DNA from: Candidatus Nanopelagicales bacterium
GTDB lineage: Bacteria > Actinomycetota > Actinomycetes > S36-B12 > UBA5976
Direction of reading: 5' to 3'
Length of the DNA: 7,367 bases
Assembly (NCBI GenBank): GCA_023254955.1
Contig: JALRKC010000039.1
Coordinates: 1-7,367, forward strand
The stretch's first letter is position 1. Each line of letters opens with the position of its first letter. The notes under the pieces are model-generated. The model saw only the letters and a program-made list of their open reading frames with translations. It did not search any database and had not been told where the DNA came from. A program made the position numbers and the translations under genes. This document shows, one piece after another, positions 7,089 to 7,367 of this stretch.

Positions 7089-7367
7089 GTTGAGTATGCC
7101 GAATTCTCATAAACGTATTTTTCACTTAAATCATTAGTCCAAACAGTTGATGTTGCATTACCTTGGTTGAAATCAATAACCACTTCGATTAATCGGTCAG
7201 TTAAATCAATATCAGTATTAGCATCAAAGGTTTCACCTGATTTACAAACCAGGGATCCATTTAGGTAAACATCAACTTTAAATTGGTCAAAGTCAAATTC
7301 AATTACGCCAAGCGCTGCCAATATACGACCCCAATTTGGATCTGAGCCGTACATGGCTGTTTTAAAT
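7085..7367 (-). CDS. argJ: Glutamate N-acetyltransferase / ornithine acetyltransferase (ArgJ), C-terminal part
   Basis: Only the last 94 residues are in the window; the gene continues off the right edge. The visible part begins FKTAMYGSDPNWGRILAA, matching the conserved (V/F)KTA..G.DPNWGR block of the ArgJ beta chain, and ends YENSAYST, matching the family's C-terminal ENSAYS. ArgJ moves the acetyl group from N-acetylornithine to glutamate, so acetyl groups are recycled and no separate deacetylase (ArgE) is needed. The self-cleavage site (ATML-type) lies in the missing part. The methionine at 7354 falls inside the conserved block and is internal, not a start. The TGA stop overlaps the argB ATG. 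An argC gene would be expected further upstream. Confidence 0.95.
   Translation of the reverse strand, partial: FKTAMYGSDPNWGRILAALGVIEFDFDQFKVDVYLNGSLVCKSGETFDANTDIDLTDRLIEVVIDFNQGNATSTVWTNDLSEKYVYENSAYST

Overview
This window carries, entirely on the minus strand, most of an arginine biosynthesis operon, a tyrosyl-tRNA synthetase gene, and the start of a ribosomal RNA operon. In transcription order (right to left) it reads argJ (3' end only), argB, argD, argR, argG, argH, tyrS, a roughly 300-base rRNA leader, and the first ~372 bases of 16S rRNA, which runs off the left edge.

The organism looks like a member of the Actinobacteria with a small, compact genome. The 16S 5' sequence is of actinobacterial type. 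The arg gene order with argR inside the cluster is typical of that phylum. The coding genes are AT-rich by actinobacterial standards, with many AAA, TTT and ATT codons. This combination suggests a streamlined aquatic lineage such as the freshwater acI/Nanopelagicales group. That placement is an inference from memory of such sequences; no alignment was run.

Region by region: 7085-7367 is the C-terminal part of argJ. 5060-7088 holds argB and argD. 4602-5063 is the arginine repressor argR. 3379-4575 and 1949-3379 are argG and argH, the last two steps to arginine. 676-1956 is tyrS. 373-675 is non-coding and holds a possible weak terminator, a weak promoter candidate and the rRNA leader with hairpins and an actinobacterial-type TTGAGAACTCAA element. 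1-372 is the 16S 5' domain.

The genes are packed tightly. The argJ/argB and argD/argR junctions are ATGA overlaps. argB/argD and argH/tyrS overlap by 8 bases, and argG/argH share one base. Only argG has a gap in front of it (26 bases) and a clear Shine-Dalgarno sequence. Together the genes take N-acetylglutamate to ornithine (ArgB, ArgD, ArgJ, plus ArgC presumably upstream of the window) and citrulline to arginine (ArgG, ArgH), with ArgR as the arginine-responsive regulator. The ornithine-to-citrulline enzyme, ArgF, is missing from its usual place between argD and argR. That is the most notable observation here. Otherwise this is a conserved housekeeping region, and I see no sign of a new defence, mobile or other undescribed system.
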